Assembly (NCBI RefSeq): GCF_004328625.1
Contig: NZ_CP032229.1
Location: 3,782,001 to 3,846,000, forward strand
Origin: Streptomyces seoulensis
Lineage (GTDB): Bacteria; Actinomycetota; Actinomycetes; Streptomycetales; Streptomycetaceae
Length of the DNA stretch: 64,000 nt
Reading direction: 5' to 3'
Positions 31,406 through 41,121 of this stretch are shown piece after piece (within the stretch, counting starts at the first letter, position 1; every line of letters begins with the position of its first letter). Under the pieces are notes generated by a model. It saw nothing but the letters and a program-made list of their open reading frames with translations. It was not told the origin of the DNA and made no database searches. The translations under genes were made by a program, and so were the position numbers.

Positions 31406-32863
31406 ATGCCCGAGAATTCCGCCCCGTCCGGCTCCGCCGAGACCACCGCCTACCGCGCCGCGCTCGACGTCATCCGCGCGGTCGAGCCCCGCGTGGCCGA
31501 CGCGATCGGCCAGGAGGTCCACGACCAGCGCGAGATGCTCAAGCTGATCGCCTCCGAGAACTACGCCTCCCCGGCCACCCTGCTGGCGATGGGCAACTGG
31601 TTCAGCGACAAGTACGCCGAGGGCACCGTCGGCCGCCGCTTCTACGCCGGCTGCCGCAACGTCGACACCGTCGAGTCCCTCGCCGCCGAGCACGCCCGCG
31701 AACTCTTCGGCGCCCGGCACGCCTACGTCCAGCCGCACTCCGGCATCGACGCCAACCTGGTCGCCTTCTGGGCCGTCCTCGCCGACCGGGTGGAGGTGCC
31801 GTTCCTGGAGAAGACCGGCGCCCGCCAGATCAACGAGCTGTCCGAGGCCGACTGGGCCGAGCTGCGCCAGGCGTTCGGCAACCAGCGCATGCTCGGCATG
31901 TCCCTGGACGCGGGCGGCCACCTCACCCACGGCTTCCGCCCCAACATCAGCGGCAAGATGTTCGACCAGCGCTCCTACGGCACCGACCCGGCCACCGGCC
32001 TGATCGACTACGAGGCGCTGCGCGCCCAGGCCCGTGAGTTCCGCCCGCTGATCCTGGTCGCCGGGTACTCCGCGTACCCGCGCCTGGTGAACTTCCGGAT
32101 CATGCGGGAGATCGCGGACGAGGTCGGCGCTACCCTCATGGTCGACATGGCGCACTTCGCCGGCCTGGTCGCGGGCAAGGTGCTCACCGGCGACTTCGAT
32201 CCGGTGCCGCACGCCCAGATCGTCACCACCACCACCCACAAGTCGCTGCGCGGCCCGCGCGGCGGCATGGTCCTGTGCGACGACTCCCTCAAGGACCAGG
32301 TCGACCGGGGCTGCCCGATGGTGCTCGGCGGCCCGCTGCCGCACGTCATGGCCGCCAAGGCGGTCGCCCTGGCCGAGGCCCGGCAGCCCTCCTTCCAGGA
32401 CTACGCCCAGCGGGTCGTCGACAACTCCCGCGCGCTCGCCGAGGGCCTGATGAAGCGCGGCGCCACCCTGGTCACCGGCGGCACCGACAACCACCTCAAC
32501 CTGATCGACGTGGCCGCCTCCTACGGCCTCACCGGCCGCCAGGCCGAGGCCGCCCTGCTGGACTCCGGCATCGTCACCAACCGCAACGCCATCCCCGCCG
32601 ACCCCAACGGCGCCTGGTACACCTCCGGCATCCGCATCGGCACCCCCGCGCTGACCACCCGCGGCCTCGGCACGGCCGAGATGGACGAGGTGGCGGCCCT
32701 GATCGACCGAGTCCTCACCACCACGGAACCGGGCACCACGAAGTCCGGCGCCCCGTCGAAGGCCCAGCACATCCTGGACACCAAGACGTCGGACGAGATC
32801 GCGAAGCGAGCAACAGACCTGGTGGCAGCCTTCCCGCTGTACCCGGAGATCGACCTGGGCTGA
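31406..32863 (+). CDS. glyA: serine hydroxymethyltransferase
   Basis: PLP enzyme converting serine and THF to glycine and 5,10-methylene-THF, the main entry of one-carbon units. The 485 residues are longer than the usual 420, a form found in actinobacteria. Visible: [33 protein letters not shown], and the PLP lysine Lys279 in [20 protein letters not shown] 31406 is behind CCGGAGG. The upstream ZTP riboswitch shows that it responds to folate shortage. It works with FolD, PurN and PurH, all encoded in this window. Confidence 0.96.
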   Translation: MPENSAPSGSAETTAYRAALDVIRAVEPRVADAIGQEVHDQREMLKLIASENYASPATLLAMGNWFSDKYAEGTVGRRFYAGCRNVDTVESLAAEHARELFGARHAYVQPHSGIDANLVAFWAVLADRVEVPFLEKTGARQINELSEADWAELRQAFGNQRMLGMSLDAGGHLTHGFRPNISGKMFDQRSYGTDPATGLIDYEALRAQAREFRPLILVAGYSAYPRLVNFRIMREIADEVGATLMVDMAHFAGLVAGKVLTGDFDPVPHAQIVTTTTHKSLRGPRGGMVLCDDSLKDQVDRGCPMVLGGPLPHVMAAKAVALAEARQPSFQDYAQRVVDNSRALAEGLMKRGATLVTGGTDNHLNLIDVAASYGLTGRQAEAALLDSGIVTNRNAIPADPNGAWYTSGIRIGTPALTTRGLGTAEMDEVAALIDRVLTTTEPGTTKSGAPSKAQHILDTKTSDEIAKRATDLVAAFPLYPEIDLG

Positions 32864-34003
<1,140 letters not shown>

Positions 34004-34028
34004 CCGGCCCTGACCGGTGACCACCGGG

Positions 34029-34058
34029 CGTCCGGGGGCGCACAGCCGCTCCCGGACG
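34029..34058 (+). terminator. hairpin after trpS
   Basis: CGTCCGGG and CCCGGACG form an 8-base stem with a 14-base loop, 26 bases after the trpS stop. No T-run. Confidence 0.5.
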
Positions 34059-34207
34059 TGCGACCCGCACGCGTGTCCGGTGGGGGAGAGCGCCGTACAT
34101 CACTTCCGTTGCGCCTGCCCTGCGGACACCCGTGGCCGTACAGTCGATAGCCGAAGGCCGCACGCGGGGACGGCCCACAGAACAGAAACGCGACGACAGG
34201 AGACGAC

Positions 34208-34786
34208 GTGGGGATCGTAACGATCGGCGTGTCGATCGCGGTCCCGGAGCCTCACGGCAGCCTGCTCCAGCAGCGGCGCGCGGGCTTCGGTGACCCCGCC
34301 GCGCTCAGCATCCCCACGCACATCACCCTGCTGCCGCCGACCGAGGTCGAGGAGGCGGACCTCGCCGCCATCGACGCCCACCTCGCCGAGGTCGCCACGG
34401 CCGGCCGCCCCTTCCCGATGCGCCTTTCCGGCACCGGCACCTTCCGCCCGCTCTCGCCCGTGGTCTACGTCCGGATCGAGCAGGGCGCCGAGGAGTGCAC
34501 CGAACTCCAGCAGCGTGTGCGGGACGCCTCCGGGCCGGTGCCGCGCGAGCTGGCGTTCCCCTACCACCCGCACGTCACCGTGGCGCACGGCATCGAGGAG
34601 GCGGCGATGGACCGCGCCTTCGAGGAGCTGGCCGGGTTCGAGGCGGCCTGGCCGTGTGCCGGGTTCGCGCTGTACGAGCAGGGCGGGGACGGGGTGTGGC
34701 GCAAGCTGCGCGACTACCCCTTCGGCGCCAACGTCGTGCCCAGCCAGAGCGGTCCCGCCGAGCGCGACCCCATCGCCAGCCGCTGA
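34208..34786 (+). CDS. 2'-5' RNA ligase family (2H phosphoesterase) protein
   Basis: A 192-residue 2H-fold protein. Both HxT motifs are present: HIT at residues 38-40 (THITLLPP) and HVT in YHPHVTVAHG (near 120). The family includes LigT/ThpR phosphoesterases acting on cyclic nucleotide ends. It begins with a GTG behind GACAGGAGACGAC. No partner gene is evident; the next gene is convergent, six bases away. Confidence 0.88.
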   Translation: MGIVTIGVSIAVPEPHGSLLQQRRAGFGDPAALSIPTHITLLPPTEVEEADLAAIDAHLAEVATAGRPFPMRLSGTGTFRPLSPVVYVRIEQGAEECTELQQRVRDASGPVPRELAFPYHPHVTVAHGIEEAAMDRAFEELAGFEAAWPCAGFALYEQGGDGVWRKLRDYPFGANVVPSQSGPAERDPIASR

Positions 34787-34792
34787 GCCCTC

Positions 34793-35548
34793 TCAGACCG
34801 GCAGTCTGCGGAACAGCGCGCGCGGCGCGTGCCGCAGGAGCGACATCACCGGGCGCAGCGCGCCGGGCACCCACACCGTCTCCGAGCCCCGGCGCAGGCC
34901 GAGTTCGACGGCGGCGGCCACCTCCTCCGGGGTGGTGGAGAGCGGTCCGGGCGCCAGGTGCGCGGTCTTGCCGGTGCGCACGAAGCCGGGGCGTACCACC
35001 AGCACCCGCACGCCCGTCCCGTACAGCGCGTCGCCGAGGCCCTGCGCGAAGGTGTCCAGGCCGGCCTTGCTGGAGCCGTAGATGAAGTCCGAGCGGCGGG
35101 CGCGTTCGGCGGCCACCGAGGAGAGGACCACCAGCGAGCCGTGGCCCTGGTCCTGGAGGGCGCCGGCGGCGACCAGACCTGCGGAGACCGCGCCGGTGTA
35201 GTTGGTGGCGGCGACCCGGACCGCGCGCAGCGGCTCCCGCTCGTCCCGCGCCTGGTCCCCGAGCACCCCGAAGGCGAGCAGCACCATGTCGACGGTGCCC
35301 TCGGCGAACACCTTGCCGAGCACCGTCTCGTGGGACTCCGGGTCCAGCGCGTCGAAGGCGACGGTACGTACGTCGGCGCCGAGCGCGGCCAGCCGGCCGG
35401 CCGCGCGGTCGAGCGCCGGGCCGGGGCGCCCCGCGAGCCACACGGTGCGGGTGCGGCGGGCGATGAGGCGGCGCGCGGTGGCCAGCGCGATCTCCGAGGT
35501 GCCGCCGAGGACGAGCAGGGACTGGGGAGGACCGCAGACAGCAGACAT
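34793..35548 (-). CDS. short-chain reductase, DprE2-like
   Basis: A 251-residue SDR enzyme. The NAD(P) loop is LVLGGTSEIALATARRL (12-28); the catalytic Ser and the YxxxK pair lie in LVVLSSVAAERARRSDFIYG followed by SSKAGLDTFAQGL. The GGTSEIA form and the TGVRVLVVRPGFVRT stretch are typical of decaprenylphosphoryl-2-keto-ribose reductase (DprE2), which makes decaprenylphosphoryl arabinose in mycobacteria. No dprE1 oxidase gene is nearby and streptomycetes do not make arabinogalactan, so the substrate is uncertain. The long upstream frame is antisense to the YihY gene; ATG 35548 is the start. Confidence 0.82.
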   Translation of the reverse strand: MSAVCGPPQSLLVLGGTSEIALATARRLIARRTRTVWLAGRPGPALDRAAGRLAALGADVRTVAFDALDPESHETVLGKVFAEGTVDMVLLAFGVLGDQARDEREPLRAVRVAATNYTGAVSAGLVAAGALQDQGHGSLVVLSSVAAERARRSDFIYGSSKAGLDTFAQGLGDALYGTGVRVLVVRPGFVRTGKTAHLAPGPLSTTPEEVAAAVELGLRRGSETVWVPGALRPVMSLLRHAPRALFRRLPV

Positions 35549-35696
35549 GCGGGTGACCGTATCGTCCGCATATGGCGGAGTGTCCGCACGGCGGCGCCGG
35601 GCTCCCCGCAATGGGTGATTAGTGGGACGCGGCCCGGTCCGGCACCATCCGGGGTACGGGCACATGGAGTTCCCGCGAAAAGGGCAGAGGCGGATC

Positions 35697-36605
35697 ATGG
35701 ACTGGCTGAAAAAGCTGCCCGGCATCGGGCCGCTCGTGACCTGGTTGATGACCACGCACGCGTGGCGCTCGTACGCGCGTCTGGACCGGGTGAACTGGAC
35801 CTGGCTGGCCGCGGCCATGACGTTCGTCAGTTTCATCGCCCTGTTCCCGCTGCTGACGGTCGCCGCGGCGGTCGCGGCGGCCACGCTCGACCCGGCCCGG
35901 CAGAAGACGGTCGAGAAGAACATCGCCGCCCAGTTCCCGGGGCTCGCCGACCAGCTCGACCTGAACGGGCTGGTGCAGAACGCGGGCACGGTCGGGCTGA
36001 TCGCCGGTGCGGCCCTGCTGTTCACCGGTATCGGCTGGGTCGGCCAGATCCGGGACTGCCTGCGCGCGGTGTGGGAGCTGCCCGAGCGGGACGGCAACCC
36101 GATCGTGCTGAAGCTGAAGGACGCCGGGGTGCTGATCGGGCTCGGCGGCGCCCTGCTGGTGACGCTGGCCGCCTCCACGCTCGCCTCGGCCGCGATCGGC
36201 AGGCTGGCGTCGTCGATAGGGCTCGACGAGCACAGCTGGGGCACCGTGCTGCTGCGGATCGCCGCGTTCGCCGTCGCCGTCCTCGCCGACTTCCTGGTGC
36301 TGCTGTACGTACTGAGCCTGCTGCCCGGGGTCGAACCGCCGCGCCGCCGCCTGCTGGTGGCGGCCCTGCTCGGCGCGGTCGGCTTCGAACTCCTCAAGCT
36401 GCTGCTGAGCGGCTACATCCAGGGCGTAGCCGCGAAGAGCGTGTACGGCGCCTTCGGCGTGCCGGTCGCCCTGCTGCTGTGGATCAACTTCACCTCGAAG
36501 CTGATCCTTTACTGCGCCGCCTGGACGGCGACGCGCAGCGACGAGGGGAAGGTCACGGACGCTGCCGCCGACGCATCAGATCAGGCAGCGGCCAACGGCG
36601 GTTGA
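35697..36605 (+). CDS. YihY/BrkB family membrane protein
   Basis: A 302-residue inner-membrane protein with about six hydrophobic segments (first at AAAMTFVSFIALFPLLTVAAAVA, last at GVPVALLLWINFTSKLILYCAAW). The FVSFIALFPLLT and ASxYGAFGxPxALLLWxxx patterns are the family marks. Function unresolved; it is not a ribonuclease despite older naming. ATG 35697 is behind GGGCAGAGG. Its last 53 bases overlap the convergent D,D-carboxypeptidase gene. Confidence 0.92.
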   Translation: MDWLKKLPGIGPLVTWLMTTHAWRSYARLDRVNWTWLAAAMTFVSFIALFPLLTVAAAVAAATLDPARQKTVEKNIAAQFPGLADQLDLNGLVQNAGTVGLIAGAALLFTGIGWVGQIRDCLRAVWELPERDGNPIVLKLKDAGVLIGLGGALLVTLAASTLASAAIGRLASSIGLDEHSWGTVLLRIAAFAVAVLADFLVLLYVLSLLPGVEPPRRRLLVAALLGAVGFELLKLLLSGYIQGVAAKSVYGAFGVPVALLLWINFTSKLILYCAAWTATRSDEGKVTDAAADASDQAAANGG

Positions 36606-37827
36606 CCAGGAAGACCGCACCGCCCAGCAGCACCAGCAGCCCGGTGGCGATGGCCAGCGCGGTGCCGGCGCCCCGGGAGCCGCCGCTCTGCGCGGTGTCG
36701 CCCTTCACCGGCTCGGACCCGGCGTTCGCGGTGCCCTGCGGGGCACCGGTGGCGTTGGCGCTGGGCGCGCCGCTCGGCCGCGCGCTCGGGGTGGCGTTCA
36801 GCGGCCGGACGAGCACGCCGACCGGCTTGACCTTGCCGGCCGCCTTGAAGCCCCAGTCGAAGAGCTGGGCGGTCTCCTTGTAGACCTCGTCGTGCTCGTG
36901 CTTCTCCGGGTTCATCACGGTGACCAGCAGCACCTTGCCGCCGCGCTCGGCGACCCCGGTGAAGGTGGCGCCCGCGTTGGTGGTGTTGCCGTTCTTCACC
37001 CCGGCGATGCCCGGATAGACGGAGGTGTCCGTGTCGCCGCTCAGCAGCCGGTTGGTGTTCTGGATCTCGAAGGTCTCGCGGGTGGGCTTGCCCTTGCCCT
37101 TGCTCGTGGTCGCGCCGGGGAACTTGGCGCGCACGGTGGAGCAGTACTCCCGGAAGTCCTTCTTCTGCAGCCCGGAGCGGGCGAACAGGGTGAGGTCGTA
37201 CGCCGAGGAGTACTGCCGCGGGGCGTCGTAGCCGTCGGGGCTGACCACGTGGGTGTCGCCGGCCTGGAGGGCGTCGGCGTGGGCCTGCATGTCCTTGACG
37301 GTCTGCGGGACACCGCCGTTCATCGCGGAGAGCACATGGACGGCGTCGTTGCCGGAGCGCAGGAAGACACCGAGCCACAGGTCGTGGACGGTGTACGTCT
37401 CGTTCTCCTTTATCCCGACCATGCTGGACCCGGCGCCGATCCCGGCGAGGTCGGTGGGCACCACCTGATGGCGCTGGTCCCTCGGGAAGCGGGGCAGCAC
37501 GGTGTCCGCGAACAGCATCTTCAGGGTGCTCGCCGGGGGGAGCCGCCAGTGCGCGTTGTGCGAGGCGAGGACGTCGCCGCTCTCGGCGTCGGTGACGATC
37601 CAGGAGCGCGCGGTCAGGCCCTTGGGCAGCACGGGCACGCCCGTCGCGAGGTTCACCTGTGTACCGGGCACGCCGAGACGGGCGCCGCCGACCTGCGACA
37701 TGCGGGCCGGGGGAGCGGCGGTGGGACTGCCGGACGGCTTGGGTGCGGCGAAGGCTGACGGGGCGAGGCCGGAGACGGTCAGCAGTGCGGCGGATGTGAT
37801 CAACAGGGATCGCTGAGCGATCTTCAT
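36553..37827 (-). CDS. D-alanyl-D-alanine carboxypeptidase, membrane-anchored
   Basis: A 424-residue penicillin-binding protein of the S11 family that trims the last D-Ala of peptidoglycan pentapeptides. A signal peptide (MKIAQRSLLITSAALL...AFAAP) leads to the three active motifs, SxxK at Ser100-Lys103 (STLK), SxN at Ser158-Asn160 (SGN), and KTG in the KNG form at Lys278-Gly280. A Pro/Ser/Ala linker and a C-terminal membrane helix (GTALAIATGLLVLLGGAVFLV) anchor it. KNG in place of KTG is seen in some actinobacterial homologues. The gene overlaps the 3' end of the convergent YihY gene. Confidence 0.93.
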   Translation of the reverse strand: MKIAQRSLLITSAALLTVSGLAPSAFAAPKPSGSPTAAPPARMSQVGGARLGVPGTQVNLATGVPVLPKGLTARSWIVTDAESGDVLASHNAHWRLPPASTLKMLFADTVLPRFPRDQRHQVVPTDLAGIGAGSSMVGIKENETYTVHDLWLGVFLRSGNDAVHVLSAMNGGVPQTVKDMQAHADALQAGDTHVVSPDGYDAPRQYSSAYDLTLFARSGLQKKDFREYCSTVRAKFPGATTSKGKGKPTRETFEIQNTNRLLSGDTDTSVYPGIAGVKNGNTTNAGATFTGVAERGGKVLLVTVMNPEKHEHDEVYKETAQLFDWGFKAAGKVKPVGVLVRPLNATPSARPSGAPSANATGAPQGTANAGSEPVKGDTAQSGGSRGAGTALAIATGLLVLLGGAVFLVNRRWPLPDLMRRRQRP

Positions 37828-37930
37828 TGGTGCGGACACGATCGAGAACGTACCTGCCACGGGCTGTGAAGTCCCGCCTCCCGCTCCACCCCGGCCAGGG
37901 AAGCGGATCGCGGGCGGCGATACTGGACTC

Positions 37931-38170
37931 ATGAAGCTCAGCCGCCCGGTCTCCTGGTTCCTGCTCGCCTTCGGGGTGTGGAGCTGGGTCATCTGGATCA
38001 CTTTCGTTAAGAACCTAGTTGCTGACGGCAGCGGTCTCGCCTTCGACGACGGGCACCCCACGGCCTACTTCTGGGTGCACCTGACGCTGGCGGTCGTGTC
38101 CTTCGTACTGGGGACGGTCGTCGGGGTCATCGGGTTGCGCGGACTGCGCGCACTGCGTCGGACGTCATAG
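37931..38170 (+). CDS. small two-pass membrane protein (SCO4848-like)
   Basis: A 79-residue protein with two membrane segments (WFLLAFGVWSWVIWITFV and FWVHLTLAVVSFVLGTVVGVIGL). I recall a conserved Streptomyces membrane protein of this size beside dacC. Part of the gene (about 37995-38030: ATCACTTTCGTTAAGAACCT) is unusually A/T-rich for the region and includes a rare CTA codon. It precedes the metallophosphoesterase by 12 bases and is probably cotranscribed. Confidence 0.82.
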   Translation: MKLSRPVSWFLLAFGVWSWVIWITFVKNLVADGSGLAFDDGHPTAYFWVHLTLAVVSFVLGTVVGVIGLRGLRALRRTS

Positions 38171-38182
38171 GGGACTCGCCGG

Positions 38183-39568
38183 GTGGTCATCGTCTTCGCG
38201 CTCGTCGCCCTGGCCGTACTGGCCCTCGTGGCGGGCCTGCACTGGTACGTCTGGCGCCGCCTGGTCCGCGACACCACCCGCCCGCGCGGGGCCGCCCGCC
38301 GCGCGGGCACGGTGCTCTTCGTCGCGGCCCCGGTGCTGATGATCGCCGCTCTCGTCGCGGAACGCTCCGGCGCCCCCTTCTGGCTCCAACGGGCCCTGGC
38401 CTGGCCGGGGTTCCTGTGGATGGCCCTGGCGCTGTACCTGCTGCTGGCGACGCTCGCGACCGAGCCGGTACGGGTGTGGGCGGGCCGACGGGCGCGCCGG
38501 GCCACGCGGGAGGCGGTGTTCGCGGGGCTGGACGGTGTGCGGACGCCTCCGGCGGAGCGGGCTGCGGGGGAGGGTTTCGCGACCCCGGCGAAGTCGGTGC
38601 GGGCCGAGCAGGCGCCCGCGTCGCCGGCCGAGCCGTCCGTGAGGGCTGACGCGGCGTCCGCGGCCCCGAGGGAACCGTCCGCAGGAGCCGACGGCACATC
38701 GCCCGCCGAAGGGCCGCAGGCTACGGCGCTCGCCGCCTCCGCACTCTCCCGCCGCGTCTTCGTCTCCCGGGTCGCCGGGGGCACCGCTGCCGCCGTGGCG
38801 CTGGGGACGACCGGCTGGGGCACGTACGGGGTGCTGCGCGGCCCGCGCGTGAAGCGGCTGACGGTCCCGCTGGCCAAGCTCCCGCGCTCGGCGCACGGCT
38901 TCCGTATCGCGGTGGTGAGCGACATCCACCTGGGCCCGGTGCTGGGGCGCGACTTCGCCCGGACGGTGGTCGACACGATCAACTCGACCCAGCCGGACAT
39001 GATCGCGGTCGTCGGTGATCTGGTGGACGGCAGCGTCAAGAACCTGGGCCCGGCGGCGGCACCGCTGGCGGGGCTGGAGTCCCGCCTCGGCACCTACTTC
39101 GTCACCGGGAACCACGAGTACTTCTCCGGCGCCGCCCAATGGCTGGACGAGGTCCGCACCCTGGGCATGCGCCCGCTGGAGAACGCCCGCACGGAGCTGC
39201 CCTACTTCGACCTGGCCGGGGTCAACGACCTCCAGGGCGAGAGCGAGGGCCACGGCCCGGACTTCCGGAAAGCCCTCGGCGACCGCGACCCCGCCCGCGC
39301 CTGCGTCCTCATGGCCCACCAGCCGGTCCAGGTCCACGAGGCCGTCCGCTACGACGTGGACCTCCAGCTCTCCGGCCACACCCACGGCGGCCAGCTCTGG
39401 CCCGGCAACCTGATCGCGAAGGCCGCCAACCCCACGGTCGCCGGCCTCGACCGCTACGGCGACACCCAGCTCTACGTCAGCCGGGGCGCGGGCGCCTGGG
39501 GCCCACCGACCCGGGTGTGGGCCCCGTCGGACATCACGGTGATCGAACTGGCCTCACGCGAGGCGTAG
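38183..39568 (+). CDS. membrane-anchored metallophosphoesterase
   Basis: A 461-residue YkuE-like phosphoesterase. Several N-terminal membrane segments (VIVFALVALAVLALVAGLHW and later) and an Ala/Pro-rich stretch of about 80 residues precede a Tat-like SRRVFVSRVAGGTAAAV region. The metal-binding motifs of the calcineurin fold are complete: VSDIHLG, GDLVDG, GNHEY, MAHQP and SGHTHGGQ. Some relatives act on UDP-diacylglucosamine or lipids. It starts at a GTG and ends exactly against the convergent PIG-L gene. Confidence 0.92.
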   Translation: MVIVFALVALAVLALVAGLHWYVWRRLVRDTTRPRGAARRAGTVLFVAAPVLMIAALVAERSGAPFWLQRALAWPGFLWMALALYLLLATLATEPVRVWAGRRARRATREAVFAGLDGVRTPPAERAAGEGFATPAKSVRAEQAPASPAEPSVRADAASAAPREPSAGADGTSPAEGPQATALAASALSRRVFVSRVAGGTAAAVALGTTGWGTYGVLRGPRVKRLTVPLAKLPRSAHGFRIAVVSDIHLGPVLGRDFARTVVDTINSTQPDMIAVVGDLVDGSVKNLGPAAAPLAGLESRLGTYFVTGNHEYFSGAAQWLDEVRTLGMRPLENARTELPYFDLAGVNDLQGESEGHGPDFRKALGDRDPARACVLMAHQPVQVHEAVRYDVDLQLSGHTHGGQLWPGNLIAKAANPTVAGLDRYGDTQLYVSRGAGAWGPPTRVWAPSDITVIELASREA

Positions 39569-40402
39569 TCAGCGCAGCCCGGCGAAGAGGTCGTCCTCCG
39601 GGGTCGGGGCGCCCGTGGTGTCCCGGACGCGGAGGAAGGTCTCCGTGCCCATCATCTCGCCGAACCGCTCCTTGCCCATGCGCAGGAAGAAGATGTTCTC
39701 GCCCTGGCTGGCGTGGGCGGCGAGGGCGTCGTACTTCTGGTCGCTGTAGGGGGTGGTGTCGACCCAGGTGGTGATCTCGTCGTCCGGGAGGCCGATCTCG
39801 GCCAGGGCGGCGGCCTCGGCGGGGTCGGGCTCGGGCATGTCGCCCGCGAACTCGCGCATGACCTCGCCGAAGCGGGCCATCTGCGAGCGGGGGACGGTGG
39901 TCCAGTAGACCTTGGGGGTCAGGTCGGTCAGCTCCAGCGCGGCCATGGTGATGCGGTGGGCCTGGATGTGGTCGGGGTGACCATAGAAACCGTTCTCGTC
40001 ATAGGTGACGACCACATCGGGGCGGTAGTGCCGCATCAGCTCCGCGAGGCGGGCCGCGCCTTCCTCCACCGGGGTCCGCCAGAAGGAGCCGGGGGCGTCG
40101 TTGCTCGCCCAGCCGGTCATCCCGGAGTCCGCGTAGTCCAGCATCTCCAGGTCGCTGATCTTCAGGACCTCGCAGCTGGCCTCCAGCTCCTCCCGCCGCA
40201 TCCGGGCGACCGCCACCGGGTCGTGTCCGGCCTCGCCGGGCTTCACACCCCCCGGCCCGTCCCCGCACCCGCCGTCGGTACAGGTCACCAGCACCGTCCG
40301 GATGCCCTCCGCCGCGTACCGCGCGAGGACCCCTCCGGTACCGGTGGCCTCGTCATCGGGGTGGGCGTGCACTGCCATCAGCGTCAACGGCCGGTCAGTC
40401 AT
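39569..40402 (-). CDS. PIG-L (LmbE-like) deacetylase
   Basis: A 277-residue zinc-dependent deacetylase. The zinc and catalytic motif AHPDDEATGTGG is at residues 13-24 and the third ligand in YGHPDHIQAH. Family members in actinobacteria include MshB and Mca of mycothiol metabolism; the details here (VTCTDGGCGDGPGGV in place of the MshB/Mca loop) argue for a related enzyme of unknown N-acyl substrate. The ATG at 40402 is behind GCGGGAGGACC. Confidence 0.9.
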   Translation of the reverse strand: MTDRPLTLMAVHAHPDDEATGTGGVLARYAAEGIRTVLVTCTDGGCGDGPGGVKPGEAGHDPVAVARMRREELEASCEVLKISDLEMLDYADSGMTGWASNDAPGSFWRTPVEEGAARLAELMRHYRPDVVVTYDENGFYGHPDHIQAHRITMAALELTDLTPKVYWTTVPRSQMARFGEVMREFAGDMPEPDPAEAAALAEIGLPDDEITTWVDTTPYSDQKYDALAAHASQGENIFFLRMGKERFGEMMGTETFLRVRDTTGAPTPEDDLFAGLR

Positions 40403-40432
40403 GAGGTCCTCCCGCGGGACACGTCTCGGTAG

Positions 40433-40460
40433 GAGGCCGCGGCGGACGCACCGCGGCCTC
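40433..40460 (-). terminator. hairpin downstream of the SMI1/KNR4 gene
   Basis: GAGGCCGCGG and CCGCGGCCTC form a perfect 10-base stem with an 8-base loop. It separates the minus-strand SMI1/KNR4 gene from the next minus-strand gene. Confidence 0.6.
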
Positions 40461-40517
40461 GGTGGCCACAACCGCGCCGACCGCGCCGCCTGTTCCCGAC
40501 GCGCCCCGATCGCCTGC

Positions 40518-41078
40518 CTACACGTCCCCGAACCAGGAGCGGCCCTCGGCCCAGTGGCTCACCCACCCGGTGAATCCGGGTGTGCCCGGCATCAGGGAAG
40601 TGCCGAACGGTATCGCCCCGTTCTCGTCGATCATCCAGACGTGACCGCGCTGCGGCCCGGTGACGATCAGGGCCCAGTACATCCCGCAGCCGTCGGTGCC
40701 CAGCAGCAGGGAGCCGTGCTCGAACACGGAGTCCTGCCGGGCCTGAAGCTCCTGGGTCAGCCCGGCCTCCTCTTCCTCCTCCCAGAGCCACGCCTCCGCG
40801 AGCGGGAACGGCTCGGCGAGCAGACGCTCGGCGAAGTACGGGCTCCAGTCGGAAGGCGTCTCCGCGAGGGGCAGCAGACCGCGGTACGGCGGCCCCGCGC
40901 GCAGCCCGTCGCAGATCTCCGCCACGCACGTGCGGTACGGCTCCGGGAGCACGATGCCGTGCCGCGCCTCGAAGGACCGCACCGCCTCCCAGCCGGCCGG
41001 CGGCACCGCCCCGGGACGGGACGCGAGGATCTCGCGGAGGGCGGCCGCCTCGGCCGGGTCGCAGGTGTCCGTGTTCAT
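40518..41078 (-). CDS. SMI1/KNR4 domain protein
   Basis: A protein of about 186 residues with the SUKH-type pattern: WEAVRSFEARHGIVLPEPYRT near the N-terminus, ICDGLRAGPPYRGLLPL, and LLLGTDGCGMYWALIVTGPQ later. SMI1/KNR4 proteins often serve as immunity proteins for contact-dependent or polymorphic toxins, but no toxin gene lies beside it. ATG at 41078 was preferred; ATG codons at 41087, 41090 and 41102 are also in frame. Confidence 0.85.
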   Translation of the reverse strand: MNTDTCDPAEAAALREILASRPGAVPPAGWEAVRSFEARHGIVLPEPYRTCVAEICDGLRAGPPYRGLLPLAETPSDWSPYFAERLLAEPFPLAEAWLWEEEEEAGLTQELQARQDSVFEHGSLLLGTDGCGMYWALIVTGPQRGHVWMIDENGAIPFGTSLMPGTPGFTGWVSHWAEGRSWFGDV

Positions 41079-41121
41079 GCCGGTCATCATGCGGCACGGC
41101 ACCGGGCCCCGGAGCGGCGCC

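Noticed and set aside
40518..41078. A toxin-immunity locus around the SMI1/KNR4 gene
   Set aside because: Neighbouring genes are a deacetylase and a VOC protein; no toxin or secretion gene is adjacent.
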